NCBI GenBank assembly: GCA_018824115.1 | Contig: JAHJGY010000009.1 | Location: 1-36,601 of the forward strand | Reading direction: 5' to 3' | DNA length: 36,601 nucleotides | DNA from: Patescibacteria group bacterium | Lineage (GTDB): Bacteria; Patescibacteriota; 4484-211 | Shown: in pieces, positions 15,261 to 25,617 of the stretch | Numbering within the stretch: the first letter of the stretch is position 1 | How the letters are laid out: every line of letters starts with the position of its first letter | The notes under the pieces: model-generated | Database searches by the model: none | What the model was told of the DNA's origin: nothing | What the model saw: the letters and a program-made list of their open reading frames with translations, nothing else | Made by a program: the position numbers and the translations under genes

Positions 15261-18200
15261 TCACCTTGCAAATGGGAGATTATTAAACAAACTACCTATA
15301 TTTCCCAGCCAACCAAAGGTAGCCTGGAGATTACTAATAATCAAATCCAGCACACTATCAGTAGCTCTGCCTGTAATTACGGCCTGATCTCCGGATTTAC
15401 TCGCATTCCCCGCACCATCTTTAGAAACCACACGCAGGTGATAGGGTTTAGAATGCCGCAAGTCAGACACGATCACCAAATGAGAGTTTGTTAAAGTAGC
15501 ATCGTCTACAGTCCTGTTTGTGTACATATCACCACCCACGCCCTCAGCATACTCCACTTGAGAAGTAGCTACCTCATCGGTTTTCCAAGCCACAATAATT
15601 TGGGCAGTTGCTTCTTTACCCGCTCCAATAATTGCAGTTTCTAATGAAATCTCACTTATTTTTGGCGGACGAGTATCAAACGGCGTTGAATAAGTAACCA
15701 AATCTGAAGTGGCTATATTCCCAAACCGGTCTCTCCCCTTGGCTCGCAACTGATAAATCGTATTATCCAACATGTCACTTATTGTTATCTCATGCTTAGT
15801 AGCCATTGCTGACTTTACTTTTTCACTGAAAATCTGATTCTCGGGAGCAAATTCAACAATGCTGTCCGCCTTAACATTAGTTTCCCAATTTACCATCACT
15901 GTAGCACTGGAAGCTTCTTCCACTGGTTCAAAAGTAACATTAAAGATGCGGGGAAAAGCCAAGGTCTGGAACACATAATCATCACTCACTAGATCATTAC
16001 CTTCAATATCGACCCCATAGATACGGACATGATATAAACTCTCGGAATCCAAATTAGATAACCTAACTGTATGCAGGGTCGTTGCTCCCGTACTCATATC
16101 ATCGACAGACTCCCCATAATCCGTGGTTTTACCATACTTAACCACTGAAGTGCTCACTGTAGTCGTTTTCCAACTTACTAAAGCCAAAGTTTGACGAACA
16201 TCTTCAATGTTTACATCGCTAATCGCAGGAGCCACGGAGGTTGTAAAAGTAAATTGATCCGATTGAGCTTGTTCCAGGGTATAATCCCGTGCTTCATCAA
16301 AACTTTGAGCCCGATAATAATAATTTGTCGCGGGATTTAATCCGGTTAATTCTACTTCGTGAACAACAACTTCCTCCAAACTACCTTTCGACTCCCCTAA
16401 ATCCGTTGACCTACCATAATTAACAAATGAACTGGAAACACGATCGGTAGTCCAGGAAATCGTGGCCGTACTCGAGGTTACCACTACCTCTGGATCAGTG
16501 GTATATTCGGGAGGAGTAAGATAGCGGCCTGTCGGTTGCTTGGATACTACAGAAGAGAAGCTACCCTCTGCTCCGGCATTATCCTCGGCGGTAATTTTGT
16601 AGTAATAAGTAAAATCTGTATCCAGTCCGCTATCTAAGTGAGCAACAGACTCGGTTCCGGCCACTTCCGCATAGACCGAGCCGTCAGAACTACGATAAAC
16701 ATTATAATGATCAACTGTTGATCCCGCCGAACTCCAGCGTACAGTTAGGGCAAAATCCTCCGAAGCCCGATCTGATGAATCGGTAATCGAAATAGTACTT
16801 GGGGGACTAGGCGGCGTAGTCTCCACCGAGAAAGTAATACTGATGTAATTACCTAGATTGTAGTTCCCCACATCATCAATGGCTACCACATAAAAGGTAT
16901 TGGTGCCTTGCTGTGTAGCCGCGGGCATCGGACCAATATTAGATTCGGTTACTTCACTAATGTTATCTTCGTTAGGAACATTATTTACAGCATAGTAATA
17001 TCCACCAATAGTCACCCCTTCATCCACTGGTGAATCCCAATCAAAAGTAAAACTATTCGTCGAAGTAGTAGTTGGATCAACAGAAAGGCTGGTCGGTGAA
17101 GAAGGGGCATCGTTGGTGTCAAAAGTATAATTAGCCGAATATCCAATATTTCCATCTTCATCAACCCACTTAAGTTTAATATAATAAGTTGTATCCGGAG
17201 CTAAATCAACCAATGTTACCCCATGCTCTCCGGTAAGTTCCGAAGTTCCCTGCTCCGAGCCAAGATCAACAGTAGTTCCATAAAGAACAAAGGAAGTTGC
17301 GGGATGGGTAGCGAGATCTTCGGTTAACCACTCAATTACAGCCGACCGAATTCGCGGGGTGATTGTTGGACTTCCCACCATGTCCGGTGCCGAAGTAAAT
17401 TTACCTTCGGGTTTTTGCGATCTTACAGAGGTGTAATCGGATTCCGCTCCGGCTGAATCAAGAGCAGTAAGTTTATAATAATAAGTTGCGGAGTTACTTA
17501 AGCCAACATCTGTATAACCATATTCAGATTGAGTTTCGGAGTGTAAAAGGTTTTGCAGTAAAGTGTAACTAAGTCCATCAGTTGATCGGTAAATGTTATA
17601 TTTGTATAGCTCCGAGCCCTCGTTTTCGGCAGGTTCAGTCCAACCGAGGGTTAACCTGTAAGTTCCGGCCAGCCTATCCGATGCATCAGTTAGTGAAAAA
17701 TTACGCGGTGTATTTGGCGAAATTGTCGAAGACTCAAAAGCAATACAGCCGACGCCGCTTTGGCAATCAAACTCTTCATCCCAATCCACATTCCCAGCTT
17801 CATCTTTAGCTACAATGTATAAATAGTTTGTGCCTGGTTGGGTATTTGGAGTACGAAAAGCAGACAGAAAGCGAGAAGAAGTTTCGGAACTGGTTGTCCA
17901 GCGGCCATAGATTTCATTACTGCAGTAGCTAGCTGTGGGTTCCTGATTAATCTGGTAGCAGTAAGCGGTAATGTCAAACGCGTGCGTTGTCGGTTCATTC
18001 CAAGAAAAAGTGTGTGAGTAAGGGTCATCTTCCACGACGCCGTGCTGGACGCTCAAAACCTCACTAGGCGGAGTTACTGCATATCGGTATTGTACTGTTT
18101 CCCACTCGCCGCTATTGGAGTAATTGCCTGCTTCATCCTTAGCCCTGACTCTAAAGGTATTAGTTCCTTCAGTCAGCGCCTCAAGACCAGTTACCGCCAA

Positions 18201-21200
18201 CTGCGTGCTGGAAATACAGGTTTCCGAAGCATCATAAGTGTCCTCGTCAAAGTACCTCATGTAGCAGTACTGGAAATAGCTTGACCCTCCCGAATCTGAA
18301 CCCGCCGTCCAGGTAAAGTCAAAACTATCTGTGGCCGTGGGTACCGAAGGTTCAGCAGTTATATTTGTTGGCCGCGAGGGAGCAACATTATCCAGTTTAT
18401 AAATAAACGGCGCCCAGGTCGTGTCATTAACATTTCCAGCATAATCTTTAGTTTTAATCCTCAGATAATAAGTGGTGTCTGTTGAAAGGTCGGAGACGGT
18501 ATAGGTTGTGCTTGTTTGCAAGTAATCCTCACTTGAAGCAGGATCTATTGAACTATTCGTTCCAAAATAGACATAGTACCCTTCAATTCCAATACCGCCA
18601 GCGTTATCAGTTGCCCCGCTCCAGGAAAAATATGGCGAGGCATGATTGTACCAGTTTCCTGTAGTTATTTCCGTACCACCCGCCCCGCTTAAAGCAGTTA
18701 AACTTAATGGGTTACTTGGGGCTGTACCATCAACAAAATAACTTAAAGTAATATCATTAACCGTAGGTGTATACATCTGGTCTGATGCAAAAGAAACTTT
18801 AAACTGTAAGTACTGGGCGACAGTGGAATCTATGGTGTAATACTTGGTGATTCCAATGGCCCGTTGATTGGAAACTTCATCCCAATCAGACCAGTTTTCG
18901 TTATCCGAATCCGAGCTACAACCAGAATTACTACAGGTCCGGGTATAATAAATTAAAGAGGTATTAGTTGATTCGGAGTCGTTAATAGTTAAGCCAGCAA
19001 AATCATAAACAGCACCCAAGTTAACGATTTGTGAAATCCAAGAGCCACTTTGTTCAAACCCGGTAGTGCCGGAAGAAGGAACATAGCGGGTCATCGCCGA
19101 GGTGTTTAAACCGCGGAACCCGTACAAAACACCGTTTGGCCCGGTAGTTAGAGCTCCATAGTACCAGTATTCGTTAGTACTACGAGTACTCCACGAATCG
19201 CCAGAAATGTTATAGACATAAAAATCAGTGTTATCCGTATTTCCCCGAGGCACATAAATTAAATTACTCCCATCATAGGCGCAGGCATCGCCGCGATAAA
19301 TACCACCCGGTGCATCAGCTAGAGTCGTTACTACATCCCAAGTTTGACTGGTCAGATTAAATCTAAAGATATCCGCCGTATTTTGGGCTCGAATCAGATA
19401 GATATAATTACCCGCCTTTACTGCACAACCGCCTTGATAAACATTAGCCGGAACATTGTTGTTATCACCAATCTGCTCCCAGGTTCCACCACTAACAGAA
19501 TATCTTAGAAAAATACGCGTATTCTGACCACGCGCACTATAAATATAGCCGTCCGCACCATCTACCAAATTAGCTCCATAACCAAGCCAGTAATTATTTG
19601 GAGTTACGCCAGCATTATCCCACAAATTTGTCGCGACATCATAAACGTACATCTTCGATTCATTATCTTTGTTATAAGATCCCGCCATATACACTTTGTT
19701 ATCCTTGTAAAGAACATCACAACTGATATAACACGGAATAGGAGAGTCCATTAAACGCTCCCACTGAGCACTGGAAATAGTGTATTTGTAAAAGTCTGTC
19801 GTGTTATTACCTCGCGTTGTATAAAGAGTGTCACTACCATCATACGTAATCCCGGCATAGTAAAATCCGTTGGATGACTGATCATGAGGAAGACCGGTAT
19901 TTAACCACTTATCGCTCCGCACATCGTAGCTATAGAAAGAATACTCATTATAGCCGCGCAACAGATAAATAATATCGGTACTGTCGTCATAAACCATACT
20001 ATTACTAGAACCATAGTAATGAGTTGACGGCATATGAGACAAATATTCCCAGGTATCGTTGGTAATATCGTACCGCAAGAAATTATGAGAAGCGTAACCC
20101 CGGGTAGCATAAATATATCCCCCGTGGTACAAAAGCGACCCGCCATAATCGACATAATATGGGACCGTCGTCACATTCGTCCAGCTATTATCGGAAAGTT
20201 CGTATTTAAAAAATTGGGCCGTATTGTTCCCTCGCATCGCATAGAGACATCCTCCAGCATCTAAGCAATAATCCCCACTAGGTATAAAAACCATCGCCGC
20301 GCCCCGTTGAAAACTGTTCGCTGTTGAGGTCCGGGCCATCCAGGTATTGGTTGAAATAGTATAACGATAAAATTCAGTAGAGTTGTTACCGCGCAGGGCA
20401 AATAGATAATCACTTCCGTTCCAGACTAAAGATCCACCATAACCTACCCCATTGCCTCCAAACACAGCTCTAGCGGTCCAGGTATCAGCATCGGTCCCGT
20501 CAATATCGTAACGTAAGAACTCGGTAGAGTTATTCCCTGGGAAAGCATAAAGACACTCGGTTGTTCCGGAATTATCACTTCCGTCATCACGACAATACGT
20601 TTCTCCCGAGACATACTCTAATACGGCCCCGAAATAGGCATCGGCCGTACTCCCGATATCACTCAGAGCGGCCCAGACCTTGGTTGACATAGTATATTTA
20701 TAAAAACTCTTACTATTTACTGCCCTAAGAACATAAATCGTATCATCTCCATCAAAGGCTAATGAGGTGTCGTTATAGGCAGTGGCACTCGTAACCTCAC
20801 CATAGGTCGCCGCTAAATCCATCCAGACCCCTCCGCCAGTGACAGAGGATAAGGTCATATCAGTCCCCGTACCAGCTCCCGTATTGATGTTGGAAGAAGT
20901 AGTTCCCGCAGTTTCAAAATCCGCTTGCATCGTCCACACCTGAGTAGCTGCACTAGAAATACCGTTATACACATAGGTGAACAGGGTAACTGGATCGGAC
21001 ACATTACCCACATTATCTTTGGTAGCTACTCTAAGGTAGTAGGGACTATCTCCCGCATCCAGTTCCGCATTAACTTCGTAGGTTGTGGCTATCTGATAAT
21101 AATCTTCCGTCTCGTCTGGGTCATCATTCTCATCGTCTGTCCAACGCACGTAATAACCGGCCACCCCTGATCCGGCATCACTCGCTCCCGAGAGCACAAA

Positions 21201-23666
21201 ATAGGGTTGGGTATAGTAATACGAATTGCCGGAGATAACCTCAACCGCCTGTGTAGAATCCGCATAGCCTGTGACCGTCGGGTTTTCGGGATCCACGCCA
21301 TCTCCAGAATAATTTATTGTATAATCCGATAATGTAGGCGTGTTCGTCCCGTCCGAGTTTAACACCACCTTGAGCTGAATGTAGCGCCTCTCCGGCGAGG
21401 AAATTGCTCCGCCGCTAATCACCGCCCAGTCTGACCAGCCAACTTTATCTGCGGCCGTTCGAGAATAAAAAGCAATTGAAGTTGATCCCGGCATCGTCGA
21501 TGTGGAAGCAAAAGAGGCAAACGAACTCACGTAATTTAAATCATACGCAGGTGAAATCCAATTCGCCGAATTGAGATATTCATCTGTAGTAAAATCTGCT
21601 TTATAAACCGACTGGGTATTAAATCCTCGACTGGCATAGATGATACTGTTGGTGGTATCAATCGCCAGTGAGGCATGGTATCCATTAGTTCTTTCCGGAA
21701 AATTAGCCGACTTCTTCCAACTATTTCCCACTACATCATAACGCCAAAAGTAGTCTCGGTAATCTCCGGAAATTGCATAGATATATTGTGACCCGTCATA
21801 AATTAAATTCCCGTTATAGTAAGAACCGGTCGGGAGTGCGTCTAAAGGACTCCAGCTACTCTCACTAACATCGTATTGGTAAAATTCTCCTCTCCAGTTA
21901 CCCATCAGAGTATAGATATCCGTTCCATCATTAGCCGTGGCTGAACCATAGTAAATTTGGTAAGGTGAAATTGTTTCTTCGGACCAGGAACTACCGTTAA
22001 AACTAAAAAAATGGTTTGAGTTATTGCCCTTTAAAGCGTACACCGTCGTCCCCACGCATGTAATACTGGCCCCGTAACGAACATTTGCGGTCCCGGTGGC
22101 TCCTGTTTCTGAATGAGTCGAAGGCATACTCGTTAAAGTCGTCCAATTACCACCATCCGGCAAAGAGATATCTATATCAAATCCATAAAAACTAAGGGTA
22201 CTATTTCCTCGTAGCGTGTAAATTCTCCCAGCTCCGTTGTAACACATTGAGGCCCCTTGTTGGATTGAAGCCGGCACAACTTCAAGAGTGGTCCATGTTT
22301 TATCGGTAATCTCATAACGCCAAAAGGTGGTGGTATTTGATCCCCTGGCCGTATATAAACAGCCGTCAGCATCATCACAATAATCAATATTTTGGGACAC
22401 TAATACCATCAGGTCGTCTTCTGCATTAGTCCCCATTGCCGTGGGGGTAGAAATCGAATCCCATTCACCATCGGTAATGTCGTAGCGCCAAAACTCGTTG
22501 GTATTGTTTCCTCGAAGGGCGTAGATGTAGCTATCAAGGTATACTAAGGCACCGCCGTAATAAACCGTATTGGGAGCGTCCGGTGTATCGGCCGTATCCT
22601 CATCCCATGTTTCTGTATCCACATCATACATAAAGAACTCGTCGTTGTTATAGCCCTTAAGAGCGTAAAGATCACCATTTACCGAATCATAAGCCATTGA
22701 CGACCCGTAATGCACTCCCCCTAGAGCTGAAGGTATTTCTGTCGCGGTGTACCACTGATTTTCCGAAATGTCAAAACGGAAAAATTGACGGTTGTTATTC
22801 CCGCGGAAAGCAAATAAACAACCCTCAGTACATACTTCTGGAGACCCATACGCATCCGGCATATACTCCAAGGCATGCCCATTAGTAGTATATATTTGGT
22901 AACTGGGAATATTTGGCAACGTATCACTCCAGGTATCAGTCGCTACATCGTAGGACCAAAAAGTCGACGTCGAAATCCCCCTCACCGCGTAAATTATCCC
23001 CGAGCCATTAGAAATGATATCAGAACCCAGTCCCCAAGTATCCGGAGCATCAGAGAGACTAGTCCAATTATCGCTGGCAATATCATACCTGTAGAAGTGC
23101 ATCCCGGCCGCACCGTTTTCGTTCTGCTCCCCACCGTCAACTGCGTACAAAGCGCCACCATAGTATGCTATCGCACCCCCATAATAAAAAGAGGTCGGCG
23201 CACGTGTGAGCATTTTAAAAGTATTTAACTCAGGGTTGTAACGAATAAGATACGGCCGGCGGTTACCAGTTATCATGTAGATGTAAGTTCCATCGGTAGT
23301 TAAATCAGCCCCGTAAGAAACCTGATCGTAGGTCCATAATCCATAGCCATCGGTCTCGGTAATAAAGCCGGGCGTCTCATCACTCCAAGTTACCCCAGCC
23401 CCGCCAGCAATTTTCATGTCTCCCGGAGAGGAAATTGTATCAATTGATCCTGAATAATACTCCCCTGCTTCCCACTCGGCCTGGGAAGAAGTTGTGCCCA
23501 GAATTTCTTGCTTATAAGTTCCGGACTCTTTTCTGCGATCCCAGTAAGCTCCACCGATCACAGCTACTGCGAAAACAAACAAATATCCAACAAGGCGTAG
23601 TTCTCGCTTACTACTCAGCCAAATAGCGGTCATTCTTTTCTTCCATCCCTTTATTTTTTCTACCAT
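15261..23666 (-). CDS. Giant surface protein with two kelch-like arrays and multiple fibronectin type III-like domains
   Basis: Single N-terminal TM segment (LVGYLFVFAVAVIGGAYW), repeated [Y]ALRGNNTxxFxRYDIxxxxW units, then Fn3-like repeats (e.g. VTSSTATISWTTDRVSSSFVNYGRSTDLG). Confidence 0.85.
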   Translation of the reverse strand: MVEKIKGWKKRMTAIWLSSKRELRLVGYLFVFAVAVIGGAYWDRRKESGTYKQEILGTTSSQAEWEAGEYYSGSIDTISSPGDMKIAGGAGVTWSDETPGFITETDGYGLWTYDQVSYGADLTTDGTYIYMITGNRRPYLIRYNPELNTFKMLTRAPTSFYYGGAIAYYGGALYAVDGGEQNENGAAGMHFYRYDIASDNWTSLSDAPDTWGLGSDIISNGSGIIYAVRGISTSTFWSYDVATDTWSDTLPNIPSYQIYTTNGHALEYMPDAYGSPEVCTEGCLFAFRGNNNRQFFRFDISENQWYTATEIPSALGGVHYGSSMAYDSVNGDLYALKGYNNDEFFMYDVDTETWDEDTADTPDAPNTVYYGGALVYLDSYIYALRGNNTNEFWRYDITDGEWDSISTPTAMGTNAEDDLMVLVSQNIDYCDDADGCLYTARGSNTTTFWRYEITDKTWTTLEVVPASIQQGASMCYNGAGRIYTLRGNSTLSFYGFDIDISLPDGGNWTTLTSMPSTHSETGATGTANVRYGASITCVGTTVYALKGNNSNHFFSFNGSSWSEETISPYQIYYGSATANDGTDIYTLMGNWRGEFYQYDVSESSWSPLDALPTGSYYNGNLIYDGSQYIYAISGDYRDYFWRYDVVGNSWKKSANFPERTNGYHASLAIDTTNSIIYASRGFNTQSVYKADFTTDEYLNSANWISPAYDLNYVSSFASFASTSTMPGSTSIAFYSRTAADKVGWSDWAVISGGAISSPERRYIQLKVVLNSDGTNTPTLSDYTINYSGDGVDPENPTVTGYADSTQAVEVISGNSYYYTQPYFVLSGASDAGSGVAGYYVRWTDDENDDPDETEDYYQIATTYEVNAELDAGDSPYYLRVATKDNVGNVSDPVTLFTYVYNGISSAATQVWTMQADFETAGTTSSNINTGAGTGTDMTLSSVTGGGVWMDLAATYGEVTSATAYNDTSLAFDGDDTIYVLRAVNSKSFYKYTMSTKVWAALSDIGSTADAYFGAVLEYVSGETYCRDDGSDNSGTTECLYAFPGNNSTEFLRYDIDGTDADTWTARAVFGGNGVGYGGSLVWNGSDYLFALRGNNSTEFYRYTISTNTWMARTSTANSFQRGAAMVFIPSGDYCLDAGGCLYAMRGNNTAQFFKYELSDNSWTNVTTVPYYVDYGGSLLYHGGYIYATRGYASHNFLRYDITNDTWEYLSHMPSTHYYGSSNSMVYDDSTDIIYLLRGYNEYSFYSYDVRSDKWLNTGLPHDQSSNGFYYAGITYDGSDTLYTTRGNNTTDFYKYTISSAQWERLMDSPIPCYISCDVLYKDNKVYMAGSYNKDNESKMYVYDVATNLWDNAGVTPNNYWLGYGANLVDGADGYIYSARGQNTRIFLRYSVSGGTWEQIGDNNNVPANVYQGGCAVKAGNYIYLIRAQNTADIFRFNLTSQTWDVVTTLADAPGGIYRGDACAYDGSNLIYVPRGNTDNTDFYVYNISGDSWSTRSTNEYWYYGALTTGPNGVLYGFRGLNTSAMTRYVPSSGTTGFEQSGSWISQIVNLGAVYDFAGLTINDSESTNTSLIYYTRTCSNSGCSSDSDNENWSDWDEVSNQRAIGITKYYTIDSTVAQYLQFKVSFASDQMYTPTVNDITLSYFVDGTAPSNPLSLTALSGAGGTEITTGNWYNHASPYFSWSGATDNAGGIGIEGYYVYFGTNSSIDPASSEDYLQTSTTYTVSDLSTDTTYYLRIKTKDYAGNVNDTTWAPFIYKLDNVAPSRPTNITAEPSVPTATDSFDFTWTAGSDSGGSSYFQYCYMRYFDEDTYDASETCISSTQLAVTGLEALTEGTNTFRVRAKDEAGNYSNSGEWETVQYRYAVTPPSEVLSVQHGVVEDDPYSHTFSWNEPTTHAFDITAYCYQINQEPTASYCSNEIYGRWTTSSETSSRFLSAFRTPNTQPGTNYLYIVAKDEAGNVDWDEEFDCQSGVGCIAFESSTISPNTPRNFSLTDASDRLAGTYRLTLGWTEPAENEGSELYKYNIYRSTDGLSYTLLQNLLHSETQSEYGYTDVGLSNSATYYYKLTALDSAGAESDYTSVRSQKPEGKFTSAPDMVGSPTITPRIRSAVIEWLTEDLATHPATSFVLYGTTVDLGSEQGTSELTGEHGVTLVDLAPDTTYYIKLKWVDEDGNIGYSANYTFDTNDAPSSPTSLSVDPTTTSTNSFTFDWDSPVDEGVTIGGYYYAVNNVPNEDNISEVTESNIGPMPAATQQGTNTFYVVAIDDVGNYNLGNYISITFSVETTPPSPPSTISITDSSDRASEDFALTVRWSSAGSTVDHYNVYRSSDGSVYAEVAGTESVAHLDSGLDTDFTYYYKITAEDNAGAEGSFSSVVSKQPTGRYLTPPEYTTDPEVVVTSSTATISWTTDRVSSSFVNYGRSTDLGESKGSLEEVVVHEVELTGLNPATNYYYRAQSFDEARDYTLEQAQSDQFTFTTSVAPAISDVNIEDVRQTLALVSWKTTTVSTSVVKYGKTTDYGESVDDMSTGATTLHTVRLSNLDSESLYHVRIYGVDIEGNDLVSDDYVFQTLAFPRIFNVTFEPVEEASSATVMVNWETNVKADSIVEFAPENQIFSEKVKSAMATKHEITISDMLDNTIYQLRAKGRDRFGNIATSDLVTYSTPFDTRPPKISEISLETAIIGAGKEATAQIIVAWKTDEVATSQVEYAEGVGGDMYTNRTVDDATLTNSHLVIVSDLRHSKPYHLRVVSKDGAGNASKSGDQAVITGRATDSVLDLIISNLQATFGWLGNIGSLFNNLPFAR

Positions 23667-23787
23667 AAGATGAAGCTAATATAACAAAATTAGATAGCTG
23701 GGTAAAGCCTAAACAGCAGAAAAGTAATGCTATGTATGGGCTATTCGAAAAAGGTAAATAATCAATAATCCAGCGTGGGGAATTACT

Positions 23788-24252
23788 CTACGCAGAGGAA
23801 TTTTGTAAGCCTAATCTTTTCTTCACTTTATCCATCACGTCACCTGGCTTTCGATCCCCCCGGGGGAAATAGCCCTCAACCTCAATAATCTCTTTAACTA
23901 CTTGCACAACCTTCTCTAACTTCCATTCCGTTTTAACTAAGTAAATGATATCACTATCAATTTCTTCCGCCTCTTGTTGAGAGGTACCAACATTCGTTAA
24001 CAGAACAATCGGAACAAGTGCCCCCCATTCGTCTTCTCTTAGTTTCCTAGCAACTGTCAGTCCGTCCATCCCAGGCATAAGAATATCAAGGATTATCACT
24101 GCCGGATACTCTCTCAAAGCGGCATCCAAACCTTCCTCTCCATTCCTGGTTTCAATGACCTTAAATCCCTCCCTCGCCAATACGTCACTTAAAATCTTAC
24201 TGGCAGGAGCTTCATCTTCAACTATTAGAATTTTCTTCGGTTCTTCAGTCAT
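23788..24252 (-). CDS. Response regulator, receiver domain
   Basis: ILIVEDEAPASKIL...VIILDILMPGMDGL...LLTN...K; no recognised DNA-binding domain. Confidence 0.88.
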   Translation of the reverse strand: MTEEPKKILIVEDEAPASKILSDVLAREGFKVIETRNGEEGLDAALREYPAVIILDILMPGMDGLTVARKLREDEWGALVPIVLLTNVGTSQQEAEEIDSDIIYLVKTEWKLEKVVQVVKEIIEVEGYFPRGDRKPGDVMDKVKKRLGLQNSSA

Positions 24253-24270
24253 GATCAGTTAGTTTACATC

Positions 24271-25602
24271 TTACACTATCTTGCTACCCTTTTCCACCCA
24301 CTGGGTTGGCAACTCAATAGAGAACGTGCTTCCTTCATTCTCTTTCGACTTAAACCAAACCTCTCCTCCCGCTCCTTCGACAATCGACTTAACAATATAT
24401 AGGCCAAGACCAGTTCCCTCATGTCCCAGCTCTTTAACGTTATCGGCCCGAAATAACTTAGTAAAAATCTGCGACTGCTGATATGGAGGAATCCCACAAC
24501 CAGTATCAGTAACGCTTAACACAAATCGCCCTTCTGCTTTTTCCCTAGTATAAGTCGGCTCGGTCGGCAGTGATAAACTAATTTCTATTACTCCTCCCTT
24601 GGAGGTATATTTAACTGCATTCGAAATCAGATTTTGAACGATCACACGCATAAATTCCGGATCAGCCCTCACCCGAAGTATCTCCTCCTGAAAACCCTTT
24701 TTCACCTGGAGACCCTTCTCCAGTATCTGCACCCTCAACTCATCTAAAACACTATCGATTAGGTTGGCCAGATCCATTTCTTCCAGCTCAAACCTCAGAG
24801 ATCCCAATTCAATGCGGGCAATACTAAGAAGTATATTAACTAGCTTGATCATCCGTTGATTCTCGCGGTAGATTTCGACCAAATAATCCCGTTGTTTCCG
24901 CGTGACCTTCCCTGCGTCTTCTCTTAGAATATACTCCGTATACCAACTAATCGTTGAAAGAGGCGTGCGTAACTGATGTGAGGCCAAAGAAACAAACTCT
25001 GTTTTTGCTCGATCTACTTCTCTCTGCTCAGTAGCATCCGATACGACGATTAAGTTCATCAACAAACGGTCCGCCTTATCTCTTATTGGGGTAACACTCA
25101 TTATACCAATCCTCACTTCGCCCTTCTTGGTAACAAATTCCAGCTCATGCGGAGGAACCCCCGCCTTTCTCACCCGTTGGGAAATAATCCTCGCTTTCAC
25201 CCTCCCTCTCTCAGATAAAAAGGGTAAATCGGAGATTCTCTTCCTAACAAGCTCTTCGCTGCTGTAGCCTAACCAACTTTTAACCTGACGATTCACATCG
25301 ATAATAATTCCATCTTCATCAACAACAAAAATCGCTTCTGGGAAGAGATCAAATACATTTTGATACATCTGTTTAAGCTTATCTAGTTCACCTCCGTATT
25401 TAGTAATTAACTTTAATTCCTTTTGTACCAACCTAAGAGAAATTTCGGTAACGATAATGACGAAAATTACTCCAATCCCCCAATCAATCACATTCACCCT
25501 GAATGGTACCCCTCGAACAAAATAATAAATTTCTACCCAGGCAATCAGGAATGCTGCAATCAGCCATATTTTCAACCTCAGCATAAGCAATGACTTTCTC
25601 AT
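24271..25602 (-). CDS. Membrane PAS sensor histidine kinase
   Basis: TM segments, PAS (FPEAIFVVDEDGIIIDVN), H-box FVSLASHQLRTPLSTI, N-box NLISNAVKYTSKGG, DTGCGIP, GTGLGLYIVKSIV. Confidence 0.93.
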   Translation of the reverse strand: MRKSLLMLRLKIWLIAAFLIAWVEIYYFVRGVPFRVNVIDWGIGVIFVIIVTEISLRLVQKELKLITKYGGELDKLKQMYQNVFDLFPEAIFVVDEDGIIIDVNRQVKSWLGYSSEELVRKRISDLPFLSERGRVKARIISQRVRKAGVPPHELEFVTKKGEVRIGIMSVTPIRDKADRLLMNLIVVSDATEQREVDRAKTEFVSLASHQLRTPLSTISWYTEYILREDAGKVTRKQRDYLVEIYRENQRMIKLVNILLSIARIELGSLRFELEEMDLANLIDSVLDELRVQILEKGLQVKKGFQEEILRVRADPEFMRVIVQNLISNAVKYTSKGGVIEISLSLPTEPTYTREKAEGRFVLSVTDTGCGIPPYQQSQIFTKLFRADNVKELGHEGTGLGLYIVKSIVEGAGGEVWFKSKENEGSTFSIELPTQWVEKGSKIV

Positions 25603-25617
25603 AAGATATTTTCTTAA

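Noticed and set aside
17582-23626. Small antisense and alternate-frame ORFs within the giant gene (e.g. 22875..23228, 19901..20155)
   Set aside because: Shadow ORFs of a long biased coding sequence; no domain or independent start signals recognised.
15261-23666. CRISPR or DNA tandem repeat array in the giant gene
   Set aside because: Repeats are at protein level with diverged DNA, no direct repeats with regular spacers; explained by kelch/Fn3 domains.
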